Assembly (NCBI GenBank): GCA_040398805.1
Contig: JBBATK010000011.1
Location: 25,705-89,704 of the forward strand
Source: JBBATK01 sp040398805
GTDB lineage: Bacteria > Bacteroidota > Ignavibacteria > Kapaibacteriales > NICIL-2
Reading direction: 5' to 3'
DNA length: 64,000 nt
The notes beneath the pieces were generated by a model. The model had not been told where the DNA came from and ran no database searches. It saw only the letters and a list, made by a program, of their open reading frames with translations. Shown one piece after another: positions 50,626-59,267 of this stretch. The position numbers and the translations under genes were made by a program. The number at the start of each line of letters is the position of its first letter. Within the stretch, counting starts at the first letter, position 1.

Positions 50626-53235
50626 ATGATCACGACAACATCACGTAGACAGCGACACACATCACGAATCCGTTTGATTTTTCTTCCGGTCGTTTTGGCA
50701 TTGTTGGTGAGCGGTGAACTTCACGCAGGCTCGGTGAAGGGTAAAGTGCGGGATGATAACCGTTCGCCGGTTTCCGGCGCTGTCGTGCAGATACGAACGT
50801 TGAAGAAGGGCGACTATACGGATCGGGACGGTCGATACGAGATCAAGGACGTACCTCCGGGATCATACGTGCTGGAAGTGTCGATGCTCGGCTACAAGAC
50901 GGAGAAGACGTCCGTCGTCGTGAAGCAGGACGAGGATCTCGTCGTCGACCTGCGGATTTCCCAGCAGGCGGTGACCACGCAGTCGGTCGAGGTCCGTGCC
51001 CAGCTCAAGCGTCAACAACAGACGGACACGCGGACATCCGTCATCACGGTGGACCCGCAGGAAGCCAAGACAAAGGCGGGCGCTGTGGAGGACGTGTTCA
51101 GGACCCTTCAGACCATGCCCGGTGTCGTGGCGCCGAACGATTTCTCCTCGCAGCTGGTCATCCGCGGGTCGGGTCCGGACCAGAATCTCATCCTCATGGA
51201 CAACATCGAGCTGTTCAATCCATATCGTTTATACGGGTTCATCTCCTTGTTCAATCCGGAAACGGTCAACGGTATCACGTTGCTGACGGGAGGTTTCGGT
51301 GCGCGGTATTCGGATCGCCTGTCGGCGGTGCTCGATATCACGAACAGGGACGGGTATCGGGACCGCGGGTATATCACGGGCAAGCTCAACATGAGTCTGA
51401 CGAATGCGAACCTCGTTCTGGATGGAGCCATCCCTGTGTGGAACGGCTCGTGGGTGGTATCGACCCGAAGGACGTACTACGACCTGATCGCAGGGCCGAT
51501 CGCGAGAAGTCTTGGAGCGGTGGATGGCGACGTCGCGTTCCCGAACTTCCGAGACCTGCAAGTCAAAGTGACGTTCCTTCCCACACCTGAACACAAGATC
51601 ACTCTTAACGGTCTGACGAGTAGGGACAATACCATGTTCGAAAGCGGTCAGAACAGGGAACGTGCGGACAGTGTGAGTATCACCGACAATTCGTACAACG
51701 ATGTCTTCGGTGTCTCATGGTTATGGCTGGCAGGAAACGGCTACTCCATGAATACGGTGATTTCGACCTATACGAATACGGGTGCGACGAGCTTTGGCGG
51801 ACTTGGCGGCTCGCAGGCGGTCATCGGTACGAACGACCCTGTGAAGAAGAACGACTTCCAAAGGATCCAGGACTCGCTTCGGCTGGCAGGATTGGATGTG
51901 CCGCAGCTGTACAGCATCAGCGGGAGCACGGGATATACGTTCCGGAAGACGAGTATCCGCAACGAACACTCGTGGCATGTGGATTCCACGCATACACTGG
52001 ATGCAGGATTGATGCATGACTGGATATATACGGGCGTGCTTGTCAACATCGATTTCGATCCACGGTTGAAAGCCTTACAACAGGTGAACCCGCGCATACC
52101 GAGGATACCCGACAACTTCGAGAACGGCGTGAGTTACATCCGCTCGTCGGCGTATCTGCAGGACAACATCCGTGTCACGAAAGCGCTCACGGTGCAAGGC
52201 GGGGTGCGGGCGGACTATTTCGCCCTGATCGACAAGTTCTACGTGGCACCGCGTCTGTCGGCGTCCTACGCGCTTGGTCCGATGTCCACCCTTCGCGCGG
52301 CCTGGGGCACGTATTACCAATCTCCCGGGTATGAAAAGCTCTTCGACGCCCAAGTGTTCCTGGACCTGACGAGTACGGCCGTGCAGAACCTGCGTGCAGA
52401 GAAGGCCACGCATTATATCCTTGGTGTCGACCACATGCTCAGCGACGAATGGCAGGTCAAAGCCGAAGTGTACTACAAGGGTTTCCAAGACCTGATCCTG
52501 CCGCAGCGCAAGCAGGGCATCATATGGACAAGCGAGAAGATTCCCGGTCTTGCGGACTCCGTGTATCGGACGCGTGCGGGATGGACGACACCGCAGGCGA
52601 TCATCGGAGACTCGCTGACGACGACGCCGGTGAACAGTGCGACGGGTGAGTCGTACGGACTGGAACTCATGCTGCAGAAAGTGGCGAACATCGGTGAGAA
52701 CAAGCTGTACGGCTGGGTATCGTATTCGTTGGCACTGGCCAATCGGTATCAGGAGGGGCTCACGATTCCCTTCAACTACGACCGTCGTCACAATTTCAAT
52801 ATCGTCGGCGGCATGAAGATTTCTGAAAATATCGACCTCAGTTTCACCTTTGTCTATGGAACGGGATTCCCGTGGACGCAACCGTTGGGAATCAAGCCGC
52901 GGGTGATCCTCGTGAAGGATACGGTATCCGGCGAGATGACTCCGCGCATCGACACGGATTGGCGGGGAGTGGTTTTCGACGTGGAGCGTGGTGGACTAGC
53001 GAACATCAATCAGGGTCGATTGCCGGACTACCACCGCTTGGACATCCGCTTCACCACTTATGCCCGCTGGTTCGATTGCAAATGGTCGTTCTATCTGGAT
53101 GTCATCAATGTGTACAATCAGCGTAACGTGGTGGCGGAGCAGTTCCGGGTGGATCAGGAGACATTGAAGCTGACGAGACGTCCGCAGTACATGTTACCCA
53201 TACTTCCCACGCTCGGGTTCAGCGTCGCGTTGTAA
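50626..53235 (+). CDS. TonB-dependent receptor with carboxypeptidase-regulatory-like domain
   Basis: An 869-residue outer-membrane receptor. Signal peptide (RLIFLPVVLALLVSG), a carboxypeptidase D regulatory-like domain (about 32-115, GKVRDDNRSPVSGAVV and DRDGRYEIKDVPPGSYVLEVS), a plug (about 130-250, with TMPGVVAPNDF, LVIRGSGPDQNLILMDNIELFNP split by an RYSDRLSAVLDI segment) and a barrel ending VAL. The plug is of the type found in receptors that pair with no SusD; the substrate is not predictable. A 136-codon upstream extension to 50491 exists but would run through the terminator, so 50626 is chosen. It is 59 nt from arfB on the same strand. Confidence 0.87.
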   Translation: MITTTSRRQRHTSRIRLIFLPVVLALLVSGELHAGSVKGKVRDDNRSPVSGAVVQIRTLKKGDYTDRDGRYEIKDVPPGSYVLEVSMLGYKTEKTSVVVKQDEDLVVDLRISQQAVTTQSVEVRAQLKRQQQTDTRTSVITVDPQEAKTKAGAVEDVFRTLQTMPGVVAPNDFSSQLVIRGSGPDQNLILMDNIELFNPYRLYGFISLFNPETVNGITLLTGGFGARYSDRLSAVLDITNRDGYRDRGYITGKLNMSLTNANLVLDGAIPVWNGSWVVSTRRTYYDLIAGPIARSLGAVDGDVAFPNFRDLQVKVTFLPTPEHKITLNGLTSRDNTMFESGQNRERADSVSITDNSYNDVFGVSWLWLAGNGYSMNTVISTYTNTGATSFGGLGGSQAVIGTNDPVKKNDFQRIQDSLRLAGLDVPQLYSISGSTGYTFRKTSIRNEHSWHVDSTHTLDAGLMHDWIYTGVLVNIDFDPRLKALQQVNPRIPRIPDNFENGVSYIRSSAYLQDNIRVTKALTVQGGVRADYFALIDKFYVAPRLSASYALGPMSTLRAAWGTYYQSPGYEKLFDAQVFLDLTSTAVQNLRAEKATHYILGVDHMLSDEWQVKAEVYYKGFQDLILPQRKQGIIWTSEKIPGLADSVYRTRAGWTTPQAIIGDSLTTTPVNSATGESYGLELMLQKVANIGENKLYGWVSYSLALANRYQEGLTIPFNYDRRHNFNIVGGMKISENIDLSFTFVYGTGFPWTQPLGIKPRVILVKDTVSGEMTPRIDTDWRGVVFDVERGGLANINQGRLPDYHRLDIRFTTYARWFDCKWSFYLDVINVYNQRNVVAEQFRVDQETLKLTRRPQYMLPILPTLGFSVAL

Positions 53236-53293
53236 GACAACACTTCCTTTTGTAAAGCATCTGCATGCGCTCGCCGTGAGCGAACTTTGCACC

Positions 53294-53737
53294 ATGAACG
53301 CTTCCATCATCATCACCGACCATGTCGTCATTCCCGGACGCGAGATCCGCTTCCGCACGGCACGTTCGTCCGGTCCCGGCGGCCAGAATGTGAACAAGGT
53401 GGAAACGAAAGTGACATTGGTATGGGATCTGGAATCGACGGGATGTTTGGACGAGGTGCAGAAGCAGAGACTGCGCTTTCATGCCGGCCGTCGGGTGGAC
53501 GACGACGGCATGATGTCGATAACGGCTCAAGCGGGCCGCAGCCAGAAGGAGAACAAGGATCGATGCATCGACACTTTGCGCCTGCTGGTCGCCAAAGCTC
53601 TCCGTCCGCCACGTCCGCGCAAGAAAACATCCATCCCCGCCAAGGCACGGCATGCCCGCCGCCAAGCCAAGACCCGTCGCAGCGATATCAAGAAGATGAG
53701 AGGGGAGAATAGCGTGAGAATCGTCGACGAAGACTGA
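53294..53737 (+). CDS. arfB: Peptidyl-tRNA hydrolase ArfB (alternative ribosome rescue factor)
   Basis: A 147-residue codon-independent release factor that frees stalled ribosomes. The GGQ catalytic loop (SGPGGQNVNKVETKV) sits near residue 27, and the C-terminal tail is basic and rich in Lys/Arg (KKTSIPAKARHARRQAKTRR), the part that enters the empty mRNA channel. I start at 53294 (MNASII); a GTG at 53276 is in frame but gives no homology. It lies between the TonB receptor and asnB, and appears to have no special link to either. Confidence 0.94.
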   Translation: MNASIIITDHVVIPGREIRFRTARSSGPGGQNVNKVETKVTLVWDLESTGCLDEVQKQRLRFHAGRRVDDDGMMSITAQAGRSQKENKDRCIDTLRLLVAKALRPPRPRKKTSIPAKARHARRQAKTRRSDIKKMRGENSVRIVDED

Positions 53738-53807
53738 GCGGAAGCTGTATCTGCCGGCATTCGCGCTACGCATCGGAAAACCCCATGTCGACACACGTGG
53801 AACATGG

Positions 53808-53815
53808 TAACTTTG
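53808..53815 (+). promoter_or_regulatory. TAnnTTTG element before asnB
   Basis: TAACTTTG, exact -7 consensus, 25 nt before the asnB ATG. No convincing -33 element at normal spacing. Confidence 0.5.
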
Positions 53816-53840
53816 CCACACCAAACGTAGAAAAACTCGT

Positions 53841-55757
53841 ATGTGTGGAATCGTAGGAATCGTCGACAAACGCAGGCAGCCCACGCTGGATGTTCCGCTC
53901 TTGCGGACCATGACGGATGTTATCGAGCATCGCGGGCCCGATGACGAGGGCCAGTGGGTATCCGATTCCCGCGAATGCGCCTTGGGGTTTCGCCGTCTGT
54001 CCATCATCGACCTCAGTTCTGCCGGCCATCAGCCCATGCGAACGAGCGACGGGCGATTTACCATTGTTTTCAATGGCGAGATATATAACCACGCTGATCT
54101 TCGTCCGGACTTGGAGAGCAAGGGCTACACGTATGCGTCCCGAACGGACACGGAGAGTATCCTGTACGGTTACCGCGAGTACGGCCCCGCGTTCCTTCAC
54201 AGAATGGTGGGCATGTGGGGCATAGCCATTTGGGATAATGAAAAACGGGAGTTGTTTTGTACTCGCGACCGCATTGGTGTCAAGCCGTTGTATTACTATC
54301 ATCGGGACGGTCTCTTCATCGTTGCTTCCGAGATAAAGTCCATCCTGAAGCATCCCGATGTACATGCTCGCATGAACCTCGATGAGGTACCCGTGTATTT
54401 GGCCCTTAGTGCCACGAGCGATAGTGAAACCCTGTTTCAAGGCATACATAAGATACCGGCCGGTCATCAGCTGACCTTGAGTGCCGATGGAAGCGTGCGG
54501 GTGGAGCGGTATTGGAGTCCCCTTCGATCCGACCAACCATGGTCGCAACTGAGTGACAAGGAGACGCAGGAGCACATCCTGTTCCTTTTGCGTCAGGCCG
54601 TCAAAGCCCGAATGATGAGCGACGTACCGTTCGGCGTGTTTCTCAGTGGTGGCATCGACTCGAGCGTGAACGTAGCGCTCATGGCCGAGCTCATGAACCG
54701 CCCTGTGGATACCTTCACCGTCGGCTTCAAAGAGCTGGAAACATACAACGAGCTGAGCTACGCGCGCAAGGTTGCGCAGCATTTCGGAACGAATCATCAT
54801 GAAATACTCATCGATCATGAGGACGCGCTGCCGGCATTGGAAACCATGGTGTGGCACGAGGATGAACCGAACGGAGATCCTGTCTGTATTCCCCTGTATT
54901 TCCTGAGCAAGCTTACCCGCGACTCCGGAACCACGGTGATTCAGGTGGGCGAGGGAAGCGACGAACAGTTGTGTGGATATCCCTGGTTGTTGCGGGAGTG
55001 GAGGTTTCATAACGGACCATGGAAGTGGTTCCGTCGTCTGCCTTCGGGCTTGCAGCGGGCGGTCGCGTCGGCAGTACGTCCTGCGCTCACCGCAAGGAAT
55101 GAGTTCTTGGCCTTCGATTATCTGCGCCGAGCAGCATCCGGTGATGAATTGTACTGGGGCGGCGGTGTCGACATGACACCGACGCATCAAATGTTCATCC
55201 TTGGGAAGGAAGTACGCTCACGGATCGCCGGAGTGTCTGCCTTGGTTGGACGATACCATCGAGAAGCGCGTGCCTTGCAGACGAGCAGTGACTATGTCCA
55301 GGAAATGGCGTACTTCGAGTTCCGCCATCGATTGCCCGAACTGCTCCTGATGCGTGTGGACAAGCTCACGATGGCGCATTCCCTGGAGGCTCGCGTACCG
55401 TTCCTTGATCATCGTCTTGTGGAGTTCACCATGTCCATACCGGCGGCACAGAAGATCCGGAATCCTCACGAGACAAAGATGCTTCTGAAGAAGGCGGTAG
55501 AGCCGATTCTGCCTCATGACATCATCTACAGGAAAAAGCAAGGATTCCAGGCACCCGTTTCCGAATGGTTCCGCGGGCCATGGAAAGGCTTCGCGTCGGA
55601 AGTCCTCATGACATCTCCCTTGGTGAAAGAGCATATCCTGGACGCGCATGGACTGCAACGACTGTTCGCCATGCAGGAGCAAGGCAAAAAGGGTGTGGGG
55701 AAATCCATGTACGCTCTTGTGAACCTGTGCCTATGGCATAAGAAGTTCATGGAGTAA
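53841..55757 (+). CDS. asnB: Asparagine synthase (glutamine-hydrolysing)
   Basis: A 638-residue two-domain enzyme making asparagine from aspartate, glutamine and ATP. N-terminal class II glutaminase: catalytic C2 after the initiator, RGPDDEG, RRLSIIDLS and FNGEIYN. C-terminal synthetase: the PPi loop FLSGGIDSS (about 267-275), EGSDEQLCGY (the E. coli enzyme has EGSDE followed by VFGGY) and the VPFLDHRLVEF and KKQGFQAPVSEWF motifs. It is a little longer than the E. coli protein and of the family branch often used in capsule or surface-polysaccharide loci, so amidation of a sugar-linked substrate cannot be excluded, but no such genes are near. Confidence 0.93.
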   Translation: MCGIVGIVDKRRQPTLDVPLLRTMTDVIEHRGPDDEGQWVSDSRECALGFRRLSIIDLSSAGHQPMRTSDGRFTIVFNGEIYNHADLRPDLESKGYTYASRTDTESILYGYREYGPAFLHRMVGMWGIAIWDNEKRELFCTRDRIGVKPLYYYHRDGLFIVASEIKSILKHPDVHARMNLDEVPVYLALSATSDSETLFQGIHKIPAGHQLTLSADGSVRVERYWSPLRSDQPWSQLSDKETQEHILFLLRQAVKARMMSDVPFGVFLSGGIDSSVNVALMAELMNRPVDTFTVGFKELETYNELSYARKVAQHFGTNHHEILIDHEDALPALETMVWHEDEPNGDPVCIPLYFLSKLTRDSGTTVIQVGEGSDEQLCGYPWLLREWRFHNGPWKWFRRLPSGLQRAVASAVRPALTARNEFLAFDYLRRAASGDELYWGGGVDMTPTHQMFILGKEVRSRIAGVSALVGRYHREARALQTSSDYVQEMAYFEFRHRLPELLLMRVDKLTMAHSLEARVPFLDHRLVEFTMSIPAAQKIRNPHETKMLLKKAVEPILPHDIIYRKKQGFQAPVSEWFRGPWKGFASEVLMTSPLVKEHILDAHGLQRLFAMQEQGKKGVGKSMYALVNLCLWHKKFME

Positions 55758-55979
55758 GTCCGCTCTTTGCCACCGGGTGTTCCCGCTGACGTGGAACGAC
55801 ATGGGGTGACGTGACGTTGTTGCCTGAAGAGTACCGACACGGCCGTCATTTTCGGAAACATCTCGGGGCTGTCGTCCAGTGCCTCTCTCTCAGGTGTTAT
55901 GTATTTTCCCGTGACCGCGGCGTGGTTTTCCTTCTGATATGAGGTGTGCACATGAGCACAGAATCAGGGCATTGAGCAC

Positions 55980-57560
55980 ATGATAGACCCCGAACTCCGA
56001 TCGAACCGACAGCGTATCGAGCAAGACGATTTCTTTGCTCGCATGGACGACTTCGGATTTTTCGAATCGGTGGCCGAGCATCTGCCGGATGAATTCACAG
56101 CGGTATACGAGATAGCGCGCGTCCTGGAGAATGCCGAGCATCCCTTAGGTGAGGCCCTGGCGCCGGTGCTATCGGTGGCCACGACGGACGATGGCGCGAA
56201 GCCGAATCCTGATACGCTGCCGAACATCATCCCTGCGGAGGAATACGAAGCCGACCTGATACGGTCGGTGCAGGAAGTGCCACGAATCTATCCTCATCAG
56301 TTCCTCCTGCCGCCGAACGTGTTCTTCCAGAAACTCGTCGAGAGGTCCTTATGGCTACCACGGGCGCGAGCGCCGCAAACCTACCGGTTCCAGAGCGAAA
56401 GCGAGACATTCAAGCCCGATTACCGCAAACAGAAGGTCTACGTGCTCTTCGACGTTTCCCGCTCGATGAACATGCGCTGGCGCATTCATCTTGCCAAAGC
56501 CATTGCGGTCGTCTTCCTTCAGCGGAATCGTAAGGAACTGGGGACGGTGTATCTTCGGAACTTCGCAGAGACGGTCCACGACCTGCAGGAAGCCCACGAC
56601 CTTCCCGCCTACAACAAGCTCATCTCCTCCATCATGCATGTGAAGGCGTTGGGAAAGGGGACGGTACTTCAGAAAGCGCTGATGACGGCCATCGAGGACA
56701 TCCGCCGATTCACGAGTCTTTCCGATGCGGAGATCCTCGTCATTACCGACGGCGCTGCGCACATCGAACTCAAGAAGCTCCGTGATGCCCTTGGGGAGGA
56801 CATCAAGGTGCACACCGTGAAGATCGGTGATGAGAAGATAGAGGTGGATGCGAAGTTCGTGGAGTATCACCTGCGCGACGCAAACACCGAGGACGCCGAG
56901 AAACTCCGGTCGTTGCTCGAGAAGCAGCGGGGTTTAGAGGCGCAGTTGGCCGCCGCGACGGGCGGAACGCTCAAGTCGCGATTGTCGCAGGAATTGTCCG
57001 GTGTGAAGCGTCAAGTCGCTGTCCTTACCGAACGGGTGGGGCTCTACATACGTGAGCACTACGGTAAGGAGATCATCGAGCTCTCGTCGGTGTACGTGAA
57101 CGTTCCCGATATCGACCCGCGTGACATCGTCAGGTTGTCCCAGGAGCGCATCCAGGAGCTGGAACAGAGTGTCGATGCGCTGTTGGAGGCGTTGCACAGG
57201 GAGAAACTGACGGACGACCTGAAGCGTGCCGCCGTGTTGTACGACCACTTGGACCTCCTGCTCGAATACTCGTCGGACGATCGGTTGCATGCCCTGAAGC
57301 AGAAGAAGAAAGAGCTGGAACAGCTGATGCAGCGCGTGTTGGCGGCCGACGGTGATGATGCCATAGATGACATTCATATCAGCGAGTTCGATACCGACCA
57401 GTTGCGGAACATGCTGACGGGAACGAAGAGCAGCGGTTCCCGCATTCCGTTCGCCAAAGTGCTTCGTGCCCTGATACGTCGGGTTCGAAGCTGGCTGCAA
57501 AGACGGCGCGACGAACGCAGGAACCGGACGTTTGCGCAGAGGAAAAATCGTCGGTACTGA
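55980..57560 (+). CDS. VWA-domain protein, probable MoxR partner
   Basis: A 526-residue cytoplasmic protein with a central von Willebrand factor A domain (about 150-320). The MIDAS motif is DVSRS (D158), with later conserved LGKGTVLQKAL and ITDGAAH positions; a long coiled-coil-like C-terminal half (about 310-520) rich in Glu, Arg and Lys follows, ending in a very basic tail (RRRDERRNR). VWA proteins of this type are normally encoded directly beside a MoxR AAA+ ATPase with which they form a chaperone pair; here the only candidate is at 36605-37930. No membrane helix is evident. Upstream (55758-55979) I see only a weak TATTTTCC and no good promoter. Confidence 0.82.
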   Translation: MIDPELRSNRQRIEQDDFFARMDDFGFFESVAEHLPDEFTAVYEIARVLENAEHPLGEALAPVLSVATTDDGAKPNPDTLPNIIPAEEYEADLIRSVQEVPRIYPHQFLLPPNVFFQKLVERSLWLPRARAPQTYRFQSESETFKPDYRKQKVYVLFDVSRSMNMRWRIHLAKAIAVVFLQRNRKELGTVYLRNFAETVHDLQEAHDLPAYNKLISSIMHVKALGKGTVLQKALMTAIEDIRRFTSLSDAEILVITDGAAHIELKKLRDALGEDIKVHTVKIGDEKIEVDAKFVEYHLRDANTEDAEKLRSLLEKQRGLEAQLAAATGGTLKSRLSQELSGVKRQVAVLTERVGLYIREHYGKEIIELSSVYVNVPDIDPRDIVRLSQERIQELEQSVDALLEALHREKLTDDLKRAAVLYDHLDLLLEYSSDDRLHALKQKKKELEQLMQRVLAADGDDAIDDIHISEFDTDQLRNMLTGTKSSGSRIPFAKVLRALIRRVRSWLQRRRDERRNRTFAQRKNRRY

Positions 57561-57581
57561 AAAAAAGTTTCCATGAGGGTG

Positions 57582-57608
57582 TAAAGGTTTGGGGGAGGCG
57601 GTCGAAAA
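57582..57608 (+). promoter_or_regulatory. Sigma-28 (FliA-type) promoter of flagellin
   Basis: TAAAGGTT, 11 nt, GTCGAAAA, against the sigma-28 consensus TAAAGTTT-N11-GCCGATAA (7/8 and 6/8 matches at the exact spacing). The leader of about 65 nt ends in CACGGAGG, a strong ribosome site. Confidence 0.75.
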
Positions 57609-57678
57609 CTATCCGTGGACGATGTAACAATGTTTGGCAGGATGCCCGAGTGATTCATCAATTACCACGGAGGCTTTC

Positions 57679-58611
57679 ATGCCATCAGCTATTTCCAACG
57701 GCGGCCGCGTTCGCACGAACACACCCGCAGAATCCGCTTTCAATGCTCTCGGAGAAGCAAACAAAAGCATCGCTAACCACCAACTCCGACTCTCCACGGG
57801 CAAGCGCATCAATTCGGCAGCAGACGATGTAGCAGGATACATCACCTCGCGCTCGCTGCAATCCCGCTCACGCGCTCTGTCATCCGCACTGAACGCCGTC
57901 GGTGACGCCAACTCGATCACCGGTATCGCGAGCGATGGATTGGACAATATCAACAATCTCGTTTCCCAAATCAAGGACAGCGCCTCTTCGGCTTCCTCCG
58001 GTGCTCTCGGTACCGATGAGAAGGTCGCCCTTGCGAAGGCAGCCTACCGTATGGCTCAACAGATCCAAACGGTCGTCGACTCAACGGTCTTCGGTGGTCG
58101 TCAGCTCCTCGCCGGCTCTTTCTCTGCAGAATTCGTTGTCGGTACGAAAGGCTCCGGTACCCTGTTGACGATGGCTGTCGATCTCTCTTCGACCAACGCG
58201 TCGGATTTCAACATCACGGGCGGAAATTTCGACGTCAACTCCAACGCGGCGAACTTCGCCGGCGTCACAGGGCTTGCACTTGCATCTTTGAACGACGTAT
58301 CGACATCGGCTCTTGGCGTGTTCTCAACTGCGAACATCCAAGCCACCATGCAATCGCTCGCTACCGCCTTGAACAACGTCAATCTTGTTGCTTCGTACCT
58401 CGGTGGTGTGACCAACCGCTTGGCTTCGCAAGAGTCTTCGCTGAAGTCGCAGTCGACCAACTACAATGCCGCGATCAGCCGCATCGAGGATGCAGACGTA
58501 GCGCAGGAGCAGCTTGGATTGATCAGAGCGCAGTTCATGCAGCAAGCTTCCATCACATCGTTGTCTCAAGCTAATCAGGCACCACAGAACTTCTTGCAAC
58601 TTCTCCGATAA
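57679..58611 (+). CDS. fliC: Flagellin
   Basis: A 310-residue flagellin, the filament subunit, exported through the flagellar type III system. The conserved ends are present: an N-terminal D0/D1 helix with LGEANKSIANHQLRLSTGKRIN, AADDVAGYITSRSLQSRS and the NAVGDANSITGIASDGL stretch, and a C-terminal SLKSQSTNYNAAISRIEDADVAQEQLGLIRAQFMQQASI and SQANQAPQNFLQLLR. The variable centre is short (about 130 residues), so the filament surface domain is minimal. I start at 57679, where GGAGG lies 7-11 nt upstream. It is transcribed from a sigma-28 promoter and ends in its own hairpin. Confidence 0.97.
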   Translation: MPSAISNGGRVRTNTPAESAFNALGEANKSIANHQLRLSTGKRINSAADDVAGYITSRSLQSRSRALSSALNAVGDANSITGIASDGLDNINNLVSQIKDSASSASSGALGTDEKVALAKAAYRMAQQIQTVVDSTVFGGRQLLAGSFSAEFVVGTKGSGTLLTMAVDLSSTNASDFNITGGNFDVNSNAANFAGVTGLALASLNDVSTSALGVFSTANIQATMQSLATALNNVNLVASYLGGVTNRLASQESSLKSQSTNYNAAISRIEDADVAQEQLGLIRAQFMQQASITSLSQANQAPQNFLQLLR

Positions 58612-58686
58612 TCCATCGGACCGCAAGAAGGAGGTCACCTCGCGGTGACACTGGTATAGCGAGGATTATTCTCAGCTTCACGGATG

Positions 58687-58711
58687 AGGAAGGGGTTTCG
58701 GACCCCTTCCT
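58687..58711 (+). terminator. Hairpin after flagellin
   Basis: AGGAAGGGGT and ACCCCTTCCT form a 10-bp stem around TTCGG, without a T tract. It separates flagellin from the sigma-28 promoter of the fliS unit and may tune the high flagellin/low export-chaperone ratio. Confidence 0.6.
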
Positions 58712-58730
58712 GTTCGTGTTATCCTCCTGC

Positions 58731-58757
58731 TAAAGTTTGTCGCATCGCGGTCGATAC
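58731..58757 (+). promoter_or_regulatory. Sigma-28 promoter of the fliS-fliD-flaG-flgM unit
   Basis: TAAAGTTT, 11 nt, GTCGATAC: the -35 element matches the sigma-28 consensus perfectly and the -10 element at 6/8 with exact spacing. Confidence 0.78.
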
Positions 58758-58872
58758 ACAGGAAAAGGACCTGTGTCTCGGATCATCGGTGAACGGACCC
58801 GCAAGGAGTGCAGGACGGAACAATGGGTCAAGACAGGCACAAGCATGTTTCACGGACGGACAGAATACAGCT

Positions 58873-59229
58873 ATGACAATGGTTGCAGCGCAGCAGATTG
58901 CTGCTCGACGGATGTATGGAGGCGGAAACAACGTTCCCGGGTACCTGGAACAGGAGATTCTTCTCTGGAGTCCTGAGAAGATCACTCTCAAGACCTTCGA
59001 ACTTTTCATCGTGAGCGCCAAGCGCCGCGATGCGCGCCGGTTGAACAGGATCCTTGCGGAGCTAATGGGAGCCCTGAACTATGAAGCCGGAGATCTGCCT
59101 CATAGGCTGAACAGGATCTACGAGTATTGTCAGCGATGTGTATCGCATCAGCGTTACGACGAGGCCGCACAGATCATCGGTGAGCTGAAAGAAACGTGGG
59201 AGAAAACCTTCAATCTGGGATCCTCATAA
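58873..59229 (+). CDS. fliS: Flagellar secretion chaperone FliS
   Basis: A 118-residue helical export chaperone that binds the C-terminal helix of flagellin and prevents early polymerisation. The family core is seen as EQEILLWSPEKITLKTFELFIVSAKRRDARRLNRILAELM and YEYCQRCVSHQRYDEAAQIIGELKETWE, with the SPEKI motif at the usual place. The tyrosine-rich N terminus seen in many FliS is partly replaced (RRMYGGGNN). I start at 58873; the frame opens further upstream, but the promoter excludes a start before about 58760. It lies between flagellin and fliD, the classic order. Confidence 0.85.
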   Translation: MTMVAAQQIAARRMYGGGNNVPGYLEQEILLWSPEKITLKTFELFIVSAKRRDARRLNRILAELMGALNYEAGDLPHRLNRIYEYCQRCVSHQRYDEAAQIIGELKETWEKTFNLGSS

Positions 59230-59267
59230 GGGAAGACCCGGAGTTCGGAAAGTACGAGGAAAGCATC

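Noticed and set aside
53766..55190. A 474-codon minus-strand frame opposite asnB.
   Set aside because: asnB has complete glutaminase and synthetase motifs; the antisense product is His-rich and without domain.
57561..57678. A sigma-54 promoter for the flagellar operon.
   Set aside because: No GG-N10-GC pair of the right form was seen; the sigma-28 pattern fits much better.
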